A stretch of 10,107 bases of DNA from Candidatus Curtissbacteria bacterium RIFCSPLOWO2_01_FULL_41_18 (GCA_001776475.1 MFBQ01000024.1:523-10629); one strand, 5' to 3'; positions 1 to 7,478 are shown, counted from the first letter of the stretch. The notes: generated from the sequence alone by a model not told the origin. Translations and numbers: made by a program.

Positions 1-906
1 TCGTAGGGCCTTGATGCGCTCTTCAATCGGCGGATGAGTATTAAAAAGACCTGCAAACCAGCTAACAGCCCCTTTTTGACCTTTAAATGGATTGACTATG
101 TATAGATGGGCTGTGGCTTTGTTGGCAGCCTCCAGCGGTTCGGTATCTTTGGAGATTTTTAAAAGGGCACTTGCCAAAGAGTCAGGGTTACGCGTTATGA
201 GCGCTCCTGCGGCATCGGCCAGAAGTTCCCTTTTCCGGGAAATTGCCAGCTGAATTAAGATGGCAATTATTGGTGAGAGGATTGCAAGAACGAGCGCTGC
301 CACCATAATGATTCCGCTACCCGCTCCCCTGTTATCGTTATCCCTTGAGCCGCCACCCCACCAAAGAATCCTGATAAACCAGTCGGCAAGAAGTGCAACA
401 AGACCCACAAGTACCGAAACAATGGACATAAGCCGAGTGTCGTAATTGCCGACGTGAGAAAGCTCGTGGGCAGTGACTCCTTCAAGTTCAAGTTTATCTA
501 GTTTTTGCAAAATGCCCGTTGTAAAGCAAATTGAGGCGTGTTTGGGGTCGCGACCGGTTGCAAACGCATTAGGAGCGGTATCGTTTATGATATAAACTTT
601 AGGCATTGGAAGACCCGATGCAATACAGAGATTTTCTACAGTTCTAAACAGTGTGGGGTTATCTTTTTTTTGTATTTGTTTGGCGCCGGAAATAGCCATA
701 ACAAGCTTGTCGCTTGAGTAGTAAGCAAAAAAATTCATTATACCGGCGATAATTAGAGCAATACCGCTAAAACCAAGTGCAGAAGGCCCACGGTAGCCAA
801 GAGCCTGGGTAAAAACGTAGACAACAAAGGTGACAAAGGCGGCAAAAACAAACATGATTAGCCATGTTTTAAAGCGATTAGCGGAAACTTGCGTATAGGC
901 TGTCAT
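1..906 (-). CDS. htpX: HtpX-like M48 membrane zinc metalloprotease (3' end cut by window edge)
   Basis: The frame is open from the ATG at 906 to the window edge (302 codons). It encodes a membrane-bound M48 peptidase, a family that degrades misfolded membrane proteins. Residues about 15-34 and 45-63 are hydrophobic segments. The zinc site HELSH is at 147-151, and the downstream ligand Glu lies in the SRKRELLADAAG stretch (Glu227, with Asp231). Further hydrophobic segments at about 160-182 and 198-222 flank a Gly/Asp/Asn-rich loop. The last residues visible (HPPIEERIKALR) match the usual C-terminal HPP..RI..L motif, so only a few residues are probably missing. The N-terminus starts a few bases after a TATAAT box with no Shine-Dalgarno site, suggesting a leaderless message. 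It is divergent from the yjbQ gene. LemA, often found with HtpX, is about 4 kb away here. Family assignment is firm; the substrate is unknown. Confidence 0.93.
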   Translation of the reverse strand, partial: MTAYTQVSANRFKTWLIMFVFAAFVTFVVYVFTQALGYRGPSALGFSGIALIIAGIMNFFAYYSSDKLVMAISGAKQIQKKDNPTLFRTVENLCIASGLPMPKVYIINDTAPNAFATGRDPKHASICFTTGILQKLDKLELEGVTAHELSHVGNYDTRLMSIVSVLVGLVALLADWFIRILWWGGGSRDNDNRGAGSGIIMVAALVLAILSPIIAILIQLAISRKRELLADAAGALITRNPDSLASALLKISKDTEPLEAANKATAHLYIVNPFKGQKGAVSWFAGLFNTHPPIEERIKALR

Positions 907-913
907 GTGAATA

Positions 914-972
914 GAATTATATCAGCAGGTCGCCTCAACATAAATGTTGATGGCGCTCCTCTGATGTAATTC
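914..972. repeat. Long imperfect inverted repeat between htpX and yjbQ
   Basis: Arms 914-940 and 945-972 fold on a 4-nt loop (TAAA). The inner TCAACA/TGTTGA stem is perfect. After a bulged T951 come four more pairs (931-934 with 952-955), a loose middle, and then 12 nearly continuous outer pairs (914-925 with 961-972, one of them G-U). A weaker third arm at about 989-1010 (AATTATA...AAGGAGC) can also pair with 955-972. The arms contain the htpX promoter. It could be an operator-like hairpin, a transcript 5' structure, or the relic of a palindromic mobile sequence. Confidence 0.6.
916..921 (-). promoter_or_regulatory. Extended -10 promoter box of htpX
   Basis: On the minus strand the sequence reads TGATATAAT, a perfect -10 hexamer preceded by the TGn extension. 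It ends 9 nt before the htpX ATG, which places the transcript start only 1-3 nt upstream of the start codon. No good -35 is seen at the right distance, as is common for extended -10 promoters. The box lies inside one arm of the 914-972 inverted repeat. Confidence 0.55.
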
Positions 973-1030
973 CTTTCGCTTTGCTCAAGAAATTATACCT
1001 TAAAGGAGCTCTATTTCGAAGATATCTAAC

Positions 1031-1059
1031 TTGATAATTTATGACAGATATTATATTTT
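1031..1059 (+). promoter_or_regulatory. Possible promoter of the yjbQ gene
   Basis: TTGATA (1031-1036) is followed after 17 bp by TATTTT (1054-1059); an overlapping TATATT at 1052-1057 is an alternative -10. The implied transcript start is about 15 nt before the ATG at 1081. Both boxes are imperfect in a very AT-rich stretch, so this is a weak call. Confidence 0.35.
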
Positions 1060-1080
1060 AATTAGCAGTAAACTCCATCA

Positions 1081-1614
1081 ATGAAGGCATTTTTAAAAGA
1101 GTTAAAGTTTGATTCGACCAAACCAACGTACCTTCTAGATATTACCGAAGATATCAATAGGGCAATTAAAAAAACCTCCACTCGTCAAGGTTTTGTTTTT
1201 GTTAATACTAAGCATACTACTCTCGGTATCGTAATTAATGAAATGGCAGAGCCTAATTTACTTAATGATATTCTGCATCATACGCTTCAATCAATTCCTG
1301 AAGACAGAAGATCAACTAGGGTATCTAAAAACTATAAATATCCAGTCACCGACTATAAACATCGATGTCAGGATAATCCTTATTGCAACGAGATTGATGA
1401 TGATTACAATGCCGCCGCTCACATAAGATCTTTAATATTCTCTCATCCAAGTGTAGTTATCCCAATTTTAAATGGCAAACTCGAACTTGGAAAATATCAA
1501 CAAGTGGCAGTCTTTGAATTTGACGGTCGGGATGGCTCTGGGAAAAATCCGGCACGCAAAAGAACAATTCAGATTTGGGTTTGTCCTGCAGAAAGTGTAA
1601 AAAAAATTAGCTAA
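1081..1614 (+). CDS. YjbQ/UPF0047 family protein (thiamine-phosphate-synthase-like fold)
   Basis: This 177-residue protein has the YjbQ family marks: HTT at 45-47 followed by Glu54 and Asp63, a His in the AAAHIRS segment (His114), the NGKLELGKYQQV motif at 131-142, then EFDGR (146-150) and a basic C-terminal strand. Some family members show weak thiamine phosphate synthase activity in vitro, but the physiological role is not settled. It is longer than the usual ~135-140 residues, mainly through extra sequence at about 76-108 holding two cysteines (Cys96, Cys102) and an acidic patch (EIDDD). No Shine-Dalgarno site precedes the ATG. The gene converges on pyrD with only 4 bp between stop codons and no terminator hairpin visible. 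The family is firm; the function here is open. Confidence 0.88.
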   Translation: MKAFLKELKFDSTKPTYLLDITEDINRAIKKTSTRQGFVFVNTKHTTLGIVINEMAEPNLLNDILHHTLQSIPEDRRSTRVSKNYKYPVTDYKHRCQDNPYCNEIDDDYNAAAHIRSLIFSHPSVVIPILNGKLELGKYQQVAVFEFDGRDGSGKNPARKRTIQIWVCPAESVKKIS

Positions 1615-1618
1615 ACCC

Positions 1619-2563
1619 TTAGAGAGTTTTTAGTTTTCCCTGAAAATCTGAAAGTTTTTTGTAGCCTTTTTGTTTCATAAAATCTTTTAGCTCATTTTGC
1701 ACTTTTCCGAAAATTTTTGGGCCTTTTTGGATAAAAGCAGTACCAATTTGGACGGCTGACGCTCCTGCTAATATAAACTCGAATGCGTCGATGCCACTGT
1801 AAACACCCCCGACTCCAATCACTTGAATTTTACCATTAAATAGTTCGTAGAATTTTCTAACATTGGCAAGTGCCGTGAATTTTATGTATTTGCCACTAAT
1901 ACCACCTAAGCCTCCTTTGGGTTTGATCAATGGTTTCTCTTTGTAAGGATCGATAGCTAAACCATTGCCTACAGAGTTAATGCAAGTCACAAACTTAACA
2001 GGATATTTTTTAATGACATCGGCAATTTGTTCAAAATGAACAAGATCAAAATATGCTGGCAGTTTGACACCAAATGGCTTTTTGCAAACTTTTGAAACGG
2101 AATCAAGAAGCCTGTCCATTTCTTGTGTATCGTATCCAACAATGGGTTTACCTATGGTATTTGGAGAGCCGGGATTAAATTCTATTACATCGACAGGGGA
2201 ATCGTTAAATGCTTTGAAAATAACAACATTGTCTTTTAAAGTCATTCCGGAAATACTTGCAACAACCGGTTTGCTGTATATCTTCTTTAGGATTTTTGCG
2301 AATTTTATGTATGCTCTATAGCCTAAATTAGGCAAGCCCATTGAGTTTATCGAGCCAAATTCAAGATTTGCATATCGTGGCGGGGGATTACCCCTTCTTG
2401 CTCTTAGCGTACAAGACTTCATCATGACTGCCGAGGATTTAGACTTAGCCAAATTTTCTAAATCAGTTAAAGTTTCGTCTCTAGGTCCTGAAGCATTGAA
2501 GATACATGTTTCAAGTTCAACGCCAGTAATTTTTGTGGAGATATCAACAGATTTTTTATTCAT
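1619..2563 (-). CDS. pyrD: Dihydroorotate dehydrogenase, class 1A-like, with Ser in place of the catalytic Cys
   Basis: The 314-residue FMN barrel enzyme oxidises dihydroorotate to orotate, the fourth step of de novo pyrimidine synthesis. Its sequence follows the soluble class 1A type (Lactococcus PyrDA-like, fumarate-linked): Lys49, SINSMGLPNLG at 71-81, GVKLPAYFDLVHF at 165-177, INSVGNGL at 195-202, KGGLGGISG at 216-224, FMN-phosphate loops GVGGV (250-254) and QIGTA (272-276), and a GKLKTL end. No class 2 membrane extension is present. Class 1A enzymes carry the catalytic base in NLSCPN; here the same place reads NPGSPN, so the base would be Ser133 (codon TCT at 2165-2167). No pyrK partner is in view. 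It overlaps the end of pyrE by 8 bp and is the last gene of the minus-strand run. The family is certain; the electron acceptor is inferred. Confidence 0.93.
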   Translation of the reverse strand: MNKKSVDISTKITGVELETCIFNASGPRDETLTDLENLAKSKSSAVMMKSCTLRARRGNPPPRYANLEFGSINSMGLPNLGYRAYIKFAKILKKIYSKPVVASISGMTLKDNVVIFKAFNDSPVDVIEFNPGSPNTIGKPIVGYDTQEMDRLLDSVSKVCKKPFGVKLPAYFDLVHFEQIADVIKKYPVKFVTCINSVGNGLAIDPYKEKPLIKPKGGLGGISGKYIKFTALANVRKFYELFNGKIQVIGVGGVYSGIDAFEFILAGASAVQIGTAFIQKGPKIFGKVQNELKDFMKQKGYKKLSDFQGKLKTL

Positions 2564-3215
2564 ACCCCATTTTCTCGCTCCAACTTTTCGGATCTTTTAC
2601 CCATTGTAGAATTATACTAACTTGATCTGGCTTCAAAAAGCCCAAATTCATAGCCACTCTGGCAACGGTTTTCGTATCTGTTAAATAATGTAACTTTACC
2701 TTGACTTTGTTAAAATTTTTCTCGGCTTCTTTAAGGTTATGAGTGAAAATTGCAATTTCATCTTCAACAATCCCTCCTAATTTTCTGATTGCTTCAATTA
2801 CCCTGGCTGAAGAACCGGCTGTCGATACTAAATCTTCAACAACAATTACTTTCTGGCCTCTTTTTATACATCCTTCTACTTGTTTGCCCCTGCCGTGATC
2901 TTTTGGTTTTGGACGCACAAAGATCATCGGCAGGTTGAGCTCTTGGGCAATCCAGGCTGCATGGGGAATTCCTGCAGTTGCCACCCCAGCGACTACATCG
3001 AATGGTCCTACCTTTTTTTTTATCAAAGATATTAAAGCTTTAAGGATTATTTTTCTTTCCTTAGGATAAGAAATTAGAATCCTGTTGTCGACATAAACCG
3101 GACTTAAGATTCCAGAATCGAATTTGAACGGTCGATTACGACTGAATGTAACTGCTCCTATATCTAATAATATTTGGGCTATTTTTTTAGATTGATCGGT
3201 ATTTGTTGATTTCAT
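2556..3215 (-). CDS. pyrE: Orotate phosphoribosyltransferase
   Basis: This 219-residue enzyme joins orotate to PRPP, giving OMP. Visible motifs are FDSGILSPVYVDNR at 32-45 (substrate site), GVATAGIPHAA at 77-87, the flexible catalytic loop RPKPKDHGRGKQVEG at 101-115 with Lys, Asp and His, and the PRPP-binding stretch VVEDLVSTAGSS at 125-136. That last motif has Ala where TGGS is usual. The frame is open further upstream to 3305, but those 30 codons lie inside pyrF and lack family similarity; the ATG at 3215 gives the normal family N-terminus and length. No Shine-Dalgarno site is evident, and the 29-nt overlap with pyrF suggests translational coupling. It sits between pyrF and pyrD in the same run. 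Confidence 0.93.
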   Translation of the reverse strand: MKSTNTDQSKKIAQILLDIGAVTFSRNRPFKFDSGILSPVYVDNRILISYPKERKIILKALISLIKKKVGPFDVVAGVATAGIPHAAWIAQELNLPMIFVRPKPKDHGRGKQVEGCIKRGQKVIVVEDLVSTAGSSARVIEAIRKLGGIVEDEIAIFTHNLKEAEKNFNKVKVKLHYLTDTKTVARVAMNLGFLKPDQVSIILQWVKDPKSWSEKMGYE

Positions 3216-3996
3216 CGCGTAAGTTTTTGGCAGCTTTTGCCGGATCCTGAGCATAAATAATTGACCGACTAGCGTTAAAAATAATACCTTTTTTTTGTTT
3301 GTCAACGCCAGCTTTTACGCTCCTTTCAAGATCTGCGCCTTGAGCGCCAACACCGGCGGAAAGAAGGATCTTGTCAGGAAAAATTTCCCTTATGCCCTTT
3401 AGTTCCTTTGGGTAGGTTGCGCCAACAAAAATACCTATATTTTTTCTATCCCATTTTTTAATCTCTTTTGCAAGGGCAAGATAGTAAGGGCCTTTTTCCG
3501 TTTTTAAGTTTTGAAAAGTAACAGAATCGAGATTAGAAGTTTTAACAAGTAAGAATGTGTAATTGTTTATATAAGATAAAAACGGTTCGATAGAATCCAG
3601 TCCGAGGTGGGGGTAAACGGTTGTTGCATCTGCACCCCAGTAATCAAACATCGATTTTGCATACATCTTAGCAGAATTTGCTATATCGGTTCTTTTTGCA
3701 TCCAGAATTATCGGAATTTGAGGATATTCATTTTGCAAATAGAGGAAAATCTTCTTTAATTGATCCAATCCTTCTAAGCCATACGCTTCAAAGAAGGCAA
3801 TGTTTGGCTTGTAAGCGCAGACTAATTTCGCAGTTTTGTCGATAATCCACTTGCTAAATTCCAACAAGGATTCTCCTTTCCCTGTGAAGGAGAATCCTTT
3901 ACGGGGTGAAAGTTTCTCGATCTCAGGATCAAGACCAATACATAAAAGACTATTGTTTTTGACAATGATTCTATCGAGCTTATCTGGAAATTTCAC
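3187..3996 (-). CDS. pyrF: Orotidine 5'-phosphate decarboxylase, type 2
   Basis: The enzyme decarboxylates OMP to UMP. Visible marks are CIGLDPE (19-25), KPN (63-65), the catalytic DAKRTD (99-104: Asp99, Lys101, Asp104), VGATYP (191-196), SAGVGAQGAD (213-222) and the phosphate-site NASRSII (241-247). The order and length (269 aa) fit the longer type 2 subfamily. The frame can be read from a TTG at 4017, but I prefer the GTG at 3996. It gives MKFPDKL..NNSLLCIGLDP, close to the usual family start, and forms a TAGTG junction in which the last base of the prs stop is the first base of the start. It shares 29 nt with pyrE downstream. The function is firm; the exact start is likely. Confidence 0.92.
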   Translation of the reverse strand: MKFPDKLDRIIVKNNSLLCIGLDPEIEKLSPRKGFSFTGKGESLLEFSKWIIDKTAKLVCAYKPNIAFFEAYGLEGLDQLKKIFLYLQNEYPQIPIILDAKRTDIANSAKMYAKSMFDYWGADATTVYPHLGLDSIEPFLSYINNYTFLLVKTSNLDSVTFQNLKTEKGPYYLALAKEIKKWDRKNIGIFVGATYPKELKGIREIFPDKILLSAGVGAQGADLERSVKAGVDKQKKGIIFNASRSIIYAQDPAKAAKNLRDEINKYRSI

Positions 3997-4901
3997 TAGA
4001 TTTCTTGCAGAAGACAATTGGCAAAAAGGCCTGCTACTGAAACATTCTGAATTTTATTATTTTTAATTCTGTTTGCAATACTATCGGTGACAAATATTTT
4101 ATCGATCGGGCTTTTTTCAAGATTTTTAATAGCATTGAGGGCAAAGACACCGTGGATGGCGCAGACGATAATTTTTTTAACGCCTTTTCTTTTTAAAACT
4201 TGGGCGCTTTCAATAATCGTACCACCCGTTGAAATGATGTCATCAACAATAATAGCCGTATCCCCTATCAGCTCACCAGTAATAGAAAGAACTTCGATGG
4301 CATCACGCTTGTTTGTCTGGCGATGTTTTTCAATGACAGCTAAAGGTGCATTAAGATATGCCGCAAAGTTGCGGGCCCGCCTGACTCCCCCAACGTCTGG
4401 AGCAACAACAACTGGAGATGAGAGTTTTTCCTTTCTGATGCGGTTTGCCAAAGTTTCAAGAGCAGAAAGATAAATAACCGGTACGTTAAAAAAGCCGACG
4501 ATTGCGTCGGCGTGGAGGTCAAGGCAAATAATCTTATTGATGCCTGATGATGTAATTAGATCAGCAACTACTTTAGCAGAAATTGGTTCACCGGGACGGG
4601 ACTGTTTTTCTTTACGACTATAACCGAAATACGGGATAACTGCTGTGATTTTGTGTGCTCCTGATCTTTTAAGTGCATCAGCGATTAAAGCAAGTTCTAC
4701 TATATGCTTATTAACTTCAGTCGAGTTTGACTGCAAGATAAACACGTCCGAATTATTAACATCATTTTTAACCCAAACGTCGACTTCTCCGTCTGAAAAA
4801 TTTCCAAGTTCAATATCACCTAGTGGAATTTTTGATTTTTGGGAAACTAGTTTGGCTAAATTGGGATTTGAAGAGCCGGCAAAAATCTTGGGAGAGTTCA
4901 T
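3996..4901 (-). CDS. prs: Ribose-phosphate pyrophosphokinase (PRPP synthase)
   Basis: This 301-residue enzyme makes PRPP from ribose 5-phosphate and ATP, for nucleotide, His and Trp synthesis. Seen are NFSDGEV (34-40), PYFGYSRKEKQSRPGEPI (90-107), LDLHAD (127-132, metal/ribose side), catalytic-loop residues Lys192 and Arg194 in EKHRQTNKR, and the PRPP/ribose-phosphate loop VDDIISTGGT (219-228). The length is slightly below the usual ~310-315 residues, but both tandem phosphoribosyltransferase-fold domains are complete. The ATG lies 10 nt after the lemA stop and the stop overlaps the pyrF start by one base. Placed directly ahead of pyrF and pyrE, it supplies the co-substrate of PyrE. Confidence 0.95.
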   Translation of the reverse strand: MNSPKIFAGSSNPNLAKLVSQKSKIPLGDIELGNFSDGEVDVWVKNDVNNSDVFILQSNSTEVNKHIVELALIADALKRSGAHKITAVIPYFGYSRKEKQSRPGEPISAKVVADLITSSGINKIICLDLHADAIVGFFNVPVIYLSALETLANRIRKEKLSSPVVVAPDVGGVRRARNFAAYLNAPLAVIEKHRQTNKRDAIEVLSITGELIGDTAIIVDDIISTGGTIIESAQVLKRKGVKKIIVCAIHGVFALNAIKNLEKSPIDKIFVTDSIANRIKNNKIQNVSVAGLFANCLLQEI

Positions 4902-4911
4902 TTAAAAGCAA

Positions 4912-5481
4912 TTAAAACTTCACCTTTATTTCTTTTTCCGCTTCCTCTTCGGCATCGAAAAAGACTTCTTCGCTAAAGCCTAAAAGCCTGGCAATAAGCA
5001 CATTCGGAAAAACCTTAATTTTAGTATTATAGTCCAAAACATTAGCGTTATAAAATTGACGAGATGCGGCAATTTTTGTCTCGGTATCAGAAAGTTCTTC
5101 CTGCAACTGCCTAAAGTTGTCAGATGCTTTTAGATTTGGATAAGATTCGGCAACAGCAAATAAAGTTTTAAGAGCGCCAGTTAGCATATTGTCTGCCTTG
5201 GCTGCCTCTTTGGGGGTTTTGGCGCCGAGCATTTCCGACCGGGCTTTAGTCACGTTTTGGAAGACTTCTTTCTCGTGCTTCGCATAACCCTTGACCGTTT
5301 CAATCAAGTTCGGAATGAGCGAAGATCGTCTCTTTAGCTGGACTTCAATTTGCGACCAAGCTTCCTTAATGCGAACACGAGCTGTAACCAAACCGTTGTA
5401 AAGAAACCAAAGGTATACACCTATAATTAGAATAACAACGACAACAATTACTGCCGGCGACATGGTGGTGTAATCATACAT
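4912..5481 (-). CDS. lemA: LemA family membrane protein
   Basis: This 189-residue protein has a short extracytoplasmic N-terminus, one transmembrane segment at about 9-27 (AVIVVVVILIIGVYLWFLY) and a long helical domain typical of LemA: RIKEAWSQIEVQLKRR, LIPNLIETVKGYAKHE, AESYPNLKAS..F..LQ.ELSDTE, then YNANVLDYNTKIKVFPN, ending in an acidic/basic tail. The role of the family is poorly defined; it is often encoded with HtpX. The frame extends to a TTG at 5538. I chose the ATG at 5481 because AAAAGG (5488-5493, minus strand) lies 6 nt upstream. An ATG at 5463 is a second option. Only 10 nt separate its stop from prs, so co-transcription is likely. Confidence 0.88.
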   Translation of the reverse strand: MYDYTTMSPAVIVVVVILIIGVYLWFLYNGLVTARVRIKEAWSQIEVQLKRRSSLIPNLIETVKGYAKHEKEVFQNVTKARSEMLGAKTPKEAAKADNMLTGALKTLFAVAESYPNLKASDNFRQLQEELSDTETKIAASRQFYNANVLDYNTKIKVFPNVLIARLLGFSEEVFFDAEEEAEKEIKVKF

Positions 5482-5534
5482 TAAAAACCTTTTAAAATCC
5501 AGATTTAATTGCACTATTGTCCTGAGCTCTTCAT

Positions 5535-7289
5535 TCAATCGTTTTTGACATTGAAAAACTTTTTAAACTCGTCCCATGGCAAAGTATTTATTATGTCTTT
5601 CTTTTGTGCCCAGCCGCGGCGGGCAACGGCAACACCGAACCGCATGTTGTCCATTTGCTCGACTGCATGCGAATCGGTATTAATGACAAATTTGATTCCG
5701 TATCTGATAGCATCACGGACTAAAGTATCAGGTAAATCTAGTCGATTTGGCCAGGCATTGATTTCCAAAATCGTGTCGGTTTTTTTGCAAGCTTCAAAAA
5801 CAGCTGGCCAATCTATGTCGGATGACTCTCGCTGCATCAGTAATCTATTTGTTGGATGAGATATGACTTGCACATAGGGACTATTGATAGCAGTAAGAAC
5901 TCTTCTGGTGATAGTTGTTTTGTTCTGATTATGACTTGAATGGATTCCGGCTATAGCACCATCAAGAAGTTTCAGGCCTTCTTCGGGTACAGATAATGTT
6001 CCATCTGTGCGTATGTCTATTTCGAGCAAATTTAGTACCCTGACACTTTTATTTGAGTTTTTAAGTTGTCCAATTTTAGCTGTTCTTTTTTTGATTAGGT
6101 CAATTATTTGTTTTTTGCTGTGAGTAGAATACCCGGGTGAGTGATCTGATAGGCCGATGTATTCATACTTTAGAGACTTTGCCTTGGCAATTATTTCTTC
6201 AAAAGATCCTGTACCTAAATCGTGGCTGGGTTCAATAGGGTAGTTTGAATGCAGATGGATATCGCCTTTAATATCTTCAAGTTTGATTAAATTTGGTAGG
6301 TTTCCTTTATGAGCTGCTTCAATCTCGCCAGTGTCTTCACGTAGTTCCGGCTCCATCCATTTTAGGCTTAAAAACTTATAGAACTCATGTTCACCTTTAA
6401 ACTTACAGAGCTTATCTTTGTATTTGATACCGTACTCCGAAAGCGACATCTCCTTTTTTAGGGCATATTCTCGTAGGTGGATGTTATGGTTCTTGGAACC
6501 GGTGAAGTGTTGCAAGAGTGATCCGAATGAATCAGTCGGCAATACTTTAAGGTCAACTTGGATACCGTTTCTCAAGATTACCGAAGAAGACATTGGGCCG
6601 GCACCTAATACTTTTTGGACTTCTTTAAAGTTTTTAAATGCTTCGATTATTTTTTGAGGATTTTTCGAAGCGACAGCGATATCAATATCTCCCACCGTTG
6701 CCACCATACGGCGAAGCGAACCGAGTGGCTCCGCCCTTTCACATTCTTTAAGTAATCTTAGGTAGTTAAGAACCCTTTGGGCAGCTGCAAAAGCGAAAGG
6801 CAAAAGATATCTACCTGGTCTTTTTTTAAAAAGACGTATTGAATCCAATATATCTTTTTCACTTTTTTCACCAAAGCCGGCAAGGTTTCTGATTTTACCA
6901 GCTTTGGCCGCTTTTGCTAGATCATCGATATTCTTAAGTTTCAGAACTTTAGCCAGTTTGTAGGCAGTTTTTGGACCCAGACCACCAATATCCAAAAACT
7001 CAAACATGGCTGGCGGTAAGCCCTTTTTAACTTGATCAAAATGTTTGATGTGTCCAGTTTTAAAAAGTTCATCAAGATGGCTCCGCATGCCAGGCCCTAA
7101 ACCGGAAACAGTCTCAAGCTTTTGGTCATCCCAAAGATCTTTCATTTCAACAGTTGAGTGCTTGACGCTGTCAGCAGCCTTATCGTAAGCAACGATTTTG
7201 AAATAATCGCCGCCGCGAACTACATAAGCTGCGGAGACAGATCTAAAAAGTTTGGCGATATCTTTGTTGGAGAAAAACTTCATTGACAC
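5535..7289 (-). CDS. polX: Family X DNA polymerase with C-terminal PHP domain (PolX)
   Basis: The 584-residue protein is a bacterial PolX, a repair polymerase that fills short gaps and, through its PHP domain, can trim 3' ends. Helix-hairpin-helix repeats lie at about 62-68, 101-107 and 137-142. The nucleotidyltransferase core has GSLRR (190-194) and the metal Asp triad Asp201, Asp203 and Asp246 (GDIDIAV; VDLKVL). GSKNHNIHLREYA follows at 264-276. The PHP domain runs from about 340 to the end with HLH (345-347), SDH (381-383), Glu423, IHSSH (449-453), SHP (477-479) and TDSH (538-541). The segment after HLHS is unusual (YPIEPSHD rather than the common xxSDG). The start is either GTG 7289, with AGAAG 6 nt upstream, or ATG 7283. 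It heads the minus-strand run and is divergent from tRNA-Asp. Confidence 0.94.
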   Translation of the reverse strand: MSMKFFSNKDIAKLFRSVSAAYVVRGGDYFKIVAYDKAADSVKHSTVEMKDLWDDQKLETVSGLGPGMRSHLDELFKTGHIKHFDQVKKGLPPAMFEFLDIGGLGPKTAYKLAKVLKLKNIDDLAKAAKAGKIRNLAGFGEKSEKDILDSIRLFKKRPGRYLLPFAFAAAQRVLNYLRLLKECERAEPLGSLRRMVATVGDIDIAVASKNPQKIIEAFKNFKEVQKVLGAGPMSSSVILRNGIQVDLKVLPTDSFGSLLQHFTGSKNHNIHLREYALKKEMSLSEYGIKYKDKLCKFKGEHEFYKFLSLKWMEPELREDTGEIEAAHKGNLPNLIKLEDIKGDIHLHSNYPIEPSHDLGTGSFEEIIAKAKSLKYEYIGLSDHSPGYSTHSKKQIIDLIKKRTAKIGQLKNSNKSVRVLNLLEIDIRTDGTLSVPEEGLKLLDGAIAGIHSSHNQNKTTITRRVLTAINSPYVQVISHPTNRLLMQRESSDIDWPAVFEACKKTDTILEINAWPNRLDLPDTLVRDAIRYGIKFVINTDSHAVEQMDNMRFGVAVARRGWAQKKDIINTLPWDEFKKFFNVKND

Positions 7290-7326
7290 TCAATTCTTCT
7301 AAGTGTAAACTAGCATGGCTATTGGA

Positions 7327-7332
7327 TATAAT
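7327..7332 (+). promoter_or_regulatory. -10 box of tRNA-Asp
   Basis: A perfect TATAAT ends 3 bp before the first base of the mature tRNA. The weak candidate 17 bp upstream, TGTAAA (7304-7309), is a poor -35. The close placement implies a transcript starting a few bases inside or at the tRNA end, so the true start may be shifted or another -10 used. Confidence 0.4.
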
Positions 7333-7335
7333 CAA

Positions 7336-7410
7336 GGTCGCGTAGTGTAGCCTGGTTAACACGTCACCCTGTCACGGTGAAGATCGCCGGTTCGAATCCG
7401 GTCGCGACCG
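7336..7410 (+). tRNA. tRNA-Asp (anticodon GTC)
   Basis: The acceptor strands GGTCGCG (7336-7342) and CGCGACC (7403-7409) pair fully, with discriminator G7410. The anticodon stem TCACC/GGTGA closes the loop CTGTCAC, giving anticodon GTC. The T arm CCGGTTCGAATCCGG is perfect. CCA is not encoded (the next bases are CTTC), so it must be added after transcription. Confidence 0.97.
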
Positions 7411-7465
7411 CTTCATCAAACGCGGCACCAGATAACATTTCTGCCCTTATCAATTCTCTGTCCAG

Positions 7466-7472
7466 AAAGGAG
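7466..7472 (+). promoter_or_regulatory. Ribosome binding site of the LysM gene
   Basis: AAAGGAG is the best Shine-Dalgarno match seen ahead of any gene in the window. Two adjacent ATG codons follow at 7476 and 7479. The second sits 6 nt after the motif, the first only 3 nt, so 7479 is the likelier start. Confidence 0.7.
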
Positions 7473-7478
7473 AACATG

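Noticed and set aside
1599..1621. Terminator for the pyr run at the pyrD/yjbQ junction
   Set aside because: TTAGCTAA followed by eight T on the minus strand is a palindrome with no loop, too small for a terminator stem.
3216..3305. Longer pyrE start at 3305
   Set aside because: The extra 30 residues are an out-of-frame reading of the pyrF end and do not resemble the family N-terminus.
7377..7478. Upstream extension of the LysM frame starting inside tRNA-Asp
   Set aside because: The first codons lie in the tRNA, and AAAGGAG at 7466-7472 points to the ATG at 7479.
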